Positions 4,953 to 5,405 of a DNA stretch of 5,405 bases are shown piece after piece. Position numbers and translations under genes: made by a program. The notes beneath the pieces are model-generated. The model was given only the letters and a program-made list of their open reading frames with translations. It did not search any database and was not told the DNA's origin. The DNA comes from an uncultured Oscillospiraceae bacterium. GTDB taxonomy: Bacteria > Bacillota > Clostridia > Oscillospirales > Oscillospiraceae. The DNA is taken from the NCBI GenBank assembly GCA_934567355.1, contig CAKTJC010000065.1:1-5405 (forward strand). The letters run 5' to 3'. Numbering within the stretch: the first letter of the stretch is position 1; each line of letters begins with the position of its first letter.

Positions 4953-5378
4953 GTGGAAGAAAACTACGCAGTCAGCCTGGGAGGCAAGCAGGTGGGCAGA
5001 GCGCAGGTGACGCGGCAGGGGCTATACTACCGCGTCGTCTGCCGCTGCAGCCTGTCCGGCGAGGTGATGTACCGCCTGGAGTGTGCCTGCGGGAGCCGGA
5101 GCACCAGCCTGGGCATTCTGATTCCCTGCGAAAGCGGCTTCGGCCTGGAGACCCGTTTCCCGGTCAGCCGGGTGGGGGAGGGAACGCTGACATTTACCCT
5201 CCAACCCAAACACGACCCGCTGGCAGGGAGAACCTTCGTCCCCATTTCCCCGGAGGAGCCGTTTGCATACCTTGCCCGGCTGAAGAATGCATTTTTAGAG
5301 ATTCAGGACGGGAAAAAAGGGGCGAGTATTCTAAGGCAATCCCGCACAGAAAAAAGTGCCAGATACCGCCAAGTGTGA
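4953..5378 (+). CDS. Uncharacterised protein with two CxC pairs
   Basis: I do not recognise this 141-residue protein. It has no signal peptide or membrane segment and should be cytoplasmic. It appears beta-strand rich with many glycines (VSLGGKQVGRAQVTRQGLYY at 7-26). Two CxC pairs (Cys30/Cys32 and Cys44/Cys46) sit on neighbouring predicted strands, followed by Cys59, and could bind a metal. The C-terminal half holds FVPISPEEPFAYLARLKNAF (95-114), which looks like a conserved end of a domain, then a polar, basic tail that may be disordered. The GTG start is chosen for the GGGAGG 7 nt upstream. The gene is divergent from the exonuclease operon; no clear promoter was found in 4895-4939. Codon use and composition match the neighbours, so it is a real gene, probably lineage-restricted (inference). 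Confidence 0.8.
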   Translation: MEENYAVSLGGKQVGRAQVTRQGLYYRVVCRCSLSGEVMYRLECACGSRSTSLGILIPCESGFGLETRFPVSRVGEGTLTFTLQPKHDPLAGRTFVPISPEEPFAYLARLKNAFLEIQDGKKGASILRQSRTEKSARYRQV

Positions 5379-5384
5379 TATAAT
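5356..5384 (+). promoter_or_regulatory. Extended -10 promoter for the next gene
   Basis: A perfect TATAAT (5379-5384) is preceded by TGA, giving the extended -10 form TGNTATAAT. A weak -35 (GTGCCA, 5356-5361) lies 17 bp upstream. The TG is part of the TGA stop codon of the uncharacterised gene. Transcription would start near 5391. Confidence 0.65.
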
Positions 5385-5390
5385 AAAGCC

Positions 5391-5405
5391 ATGGATAAAC
5401 AAATG
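5391..5405 (+). CDS. Possible start of a gene running off the right edge
   Basis: ATG at 5391 opens the frame MDKQM before the window ends. It has no Shine-Dalgarno and coincides with the predicted transcription start of the promoter just upstream. Either the message is leaderless, or the true start (for example the ATG at 5403 or later) or an RNA gene lies beyond the edge. The product cannot be identified. Confidence 0.3.

Noticed and set aside
4484..5383. 299-codon plus-strand frame across the exonuclease and the uncharacterised gene
   Set aside because: It runs antisense through the exonuclease N-terminus and out of frame through the CxC protein. Both real genes have their own starts with ribosome sites.

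Overview
The window reads as a chromosomal housekeeping segment from a GC-rich, Gram-positive anaerobe of the Clostridia, most likely an Oscillospiraceae/Ruminococcaceae-type gut bacterium. The grounds are strong Shine-Dalgarno sequences, sigma-A-like promoters, a BirA with an N-terminal DNA-binding domain beside a BioY transporter, and a neighbourhood that resembles the Bacillus/Clostridium ydcC(gerS)-alr-ndoAI-ndoA locus. This placement is an inference from gene content. No phage, transposon, CRISPR or RNA gene was seen.

Left part (1-1987): positions 1-228 hold no convincing gene but four inverted repeats, one followed by a T6 run. Next comes birA (229-1221, minus), a biotin-protein ligase and repressor, divergent from bioY (1395-1934, plus), a biotin importer. 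The 173-bp spacer between them holds a well-formed promoter for each gene. It also holds a BirA-type operator (1309-1339) overlapping the bioY -35 box, a lone copy of the same half-site forming the birA -35 box, and an unexplained perfect 18-bp palindrome. Together these form a self-contained biotin sensing and uptake unit. A strong terminator closes bioY.

Middle part (1986-4834, all minus): one promoter at 4866-4894 (TTTACA-17-TATAAT) starts a tight operon. It encodes a DEDDh 3'-5' exonuclease with a Cys-containing tail, then an NAD(P)H-hydrate repair dehydratase (nnrD, ATGA overlap), then a YdcC/GerS-like LolA-fold lipoprotein (12-nt gap, TTG start). After a 195-bp gap comes mazF/ndoA, a ribosome-independent mRNA endonuclease with intact catalytic residues. 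In relatives the alanine racemase gene and the antitoxin gene lie between the lipoprotein and the toxin. Here both are absent, so the toxin looks solitary. The gap contains hairpins and an 18-codon ORF just before the toxin.

Right part (4953-5405, plus): a GTG-initiated 141-residue protein that I do not recognise, with two CxC pairs, runs divergently from the exonuclease operon. Its stop codon lies in an extended -10 promoter that would serve the next gene, which begins at the window edge.
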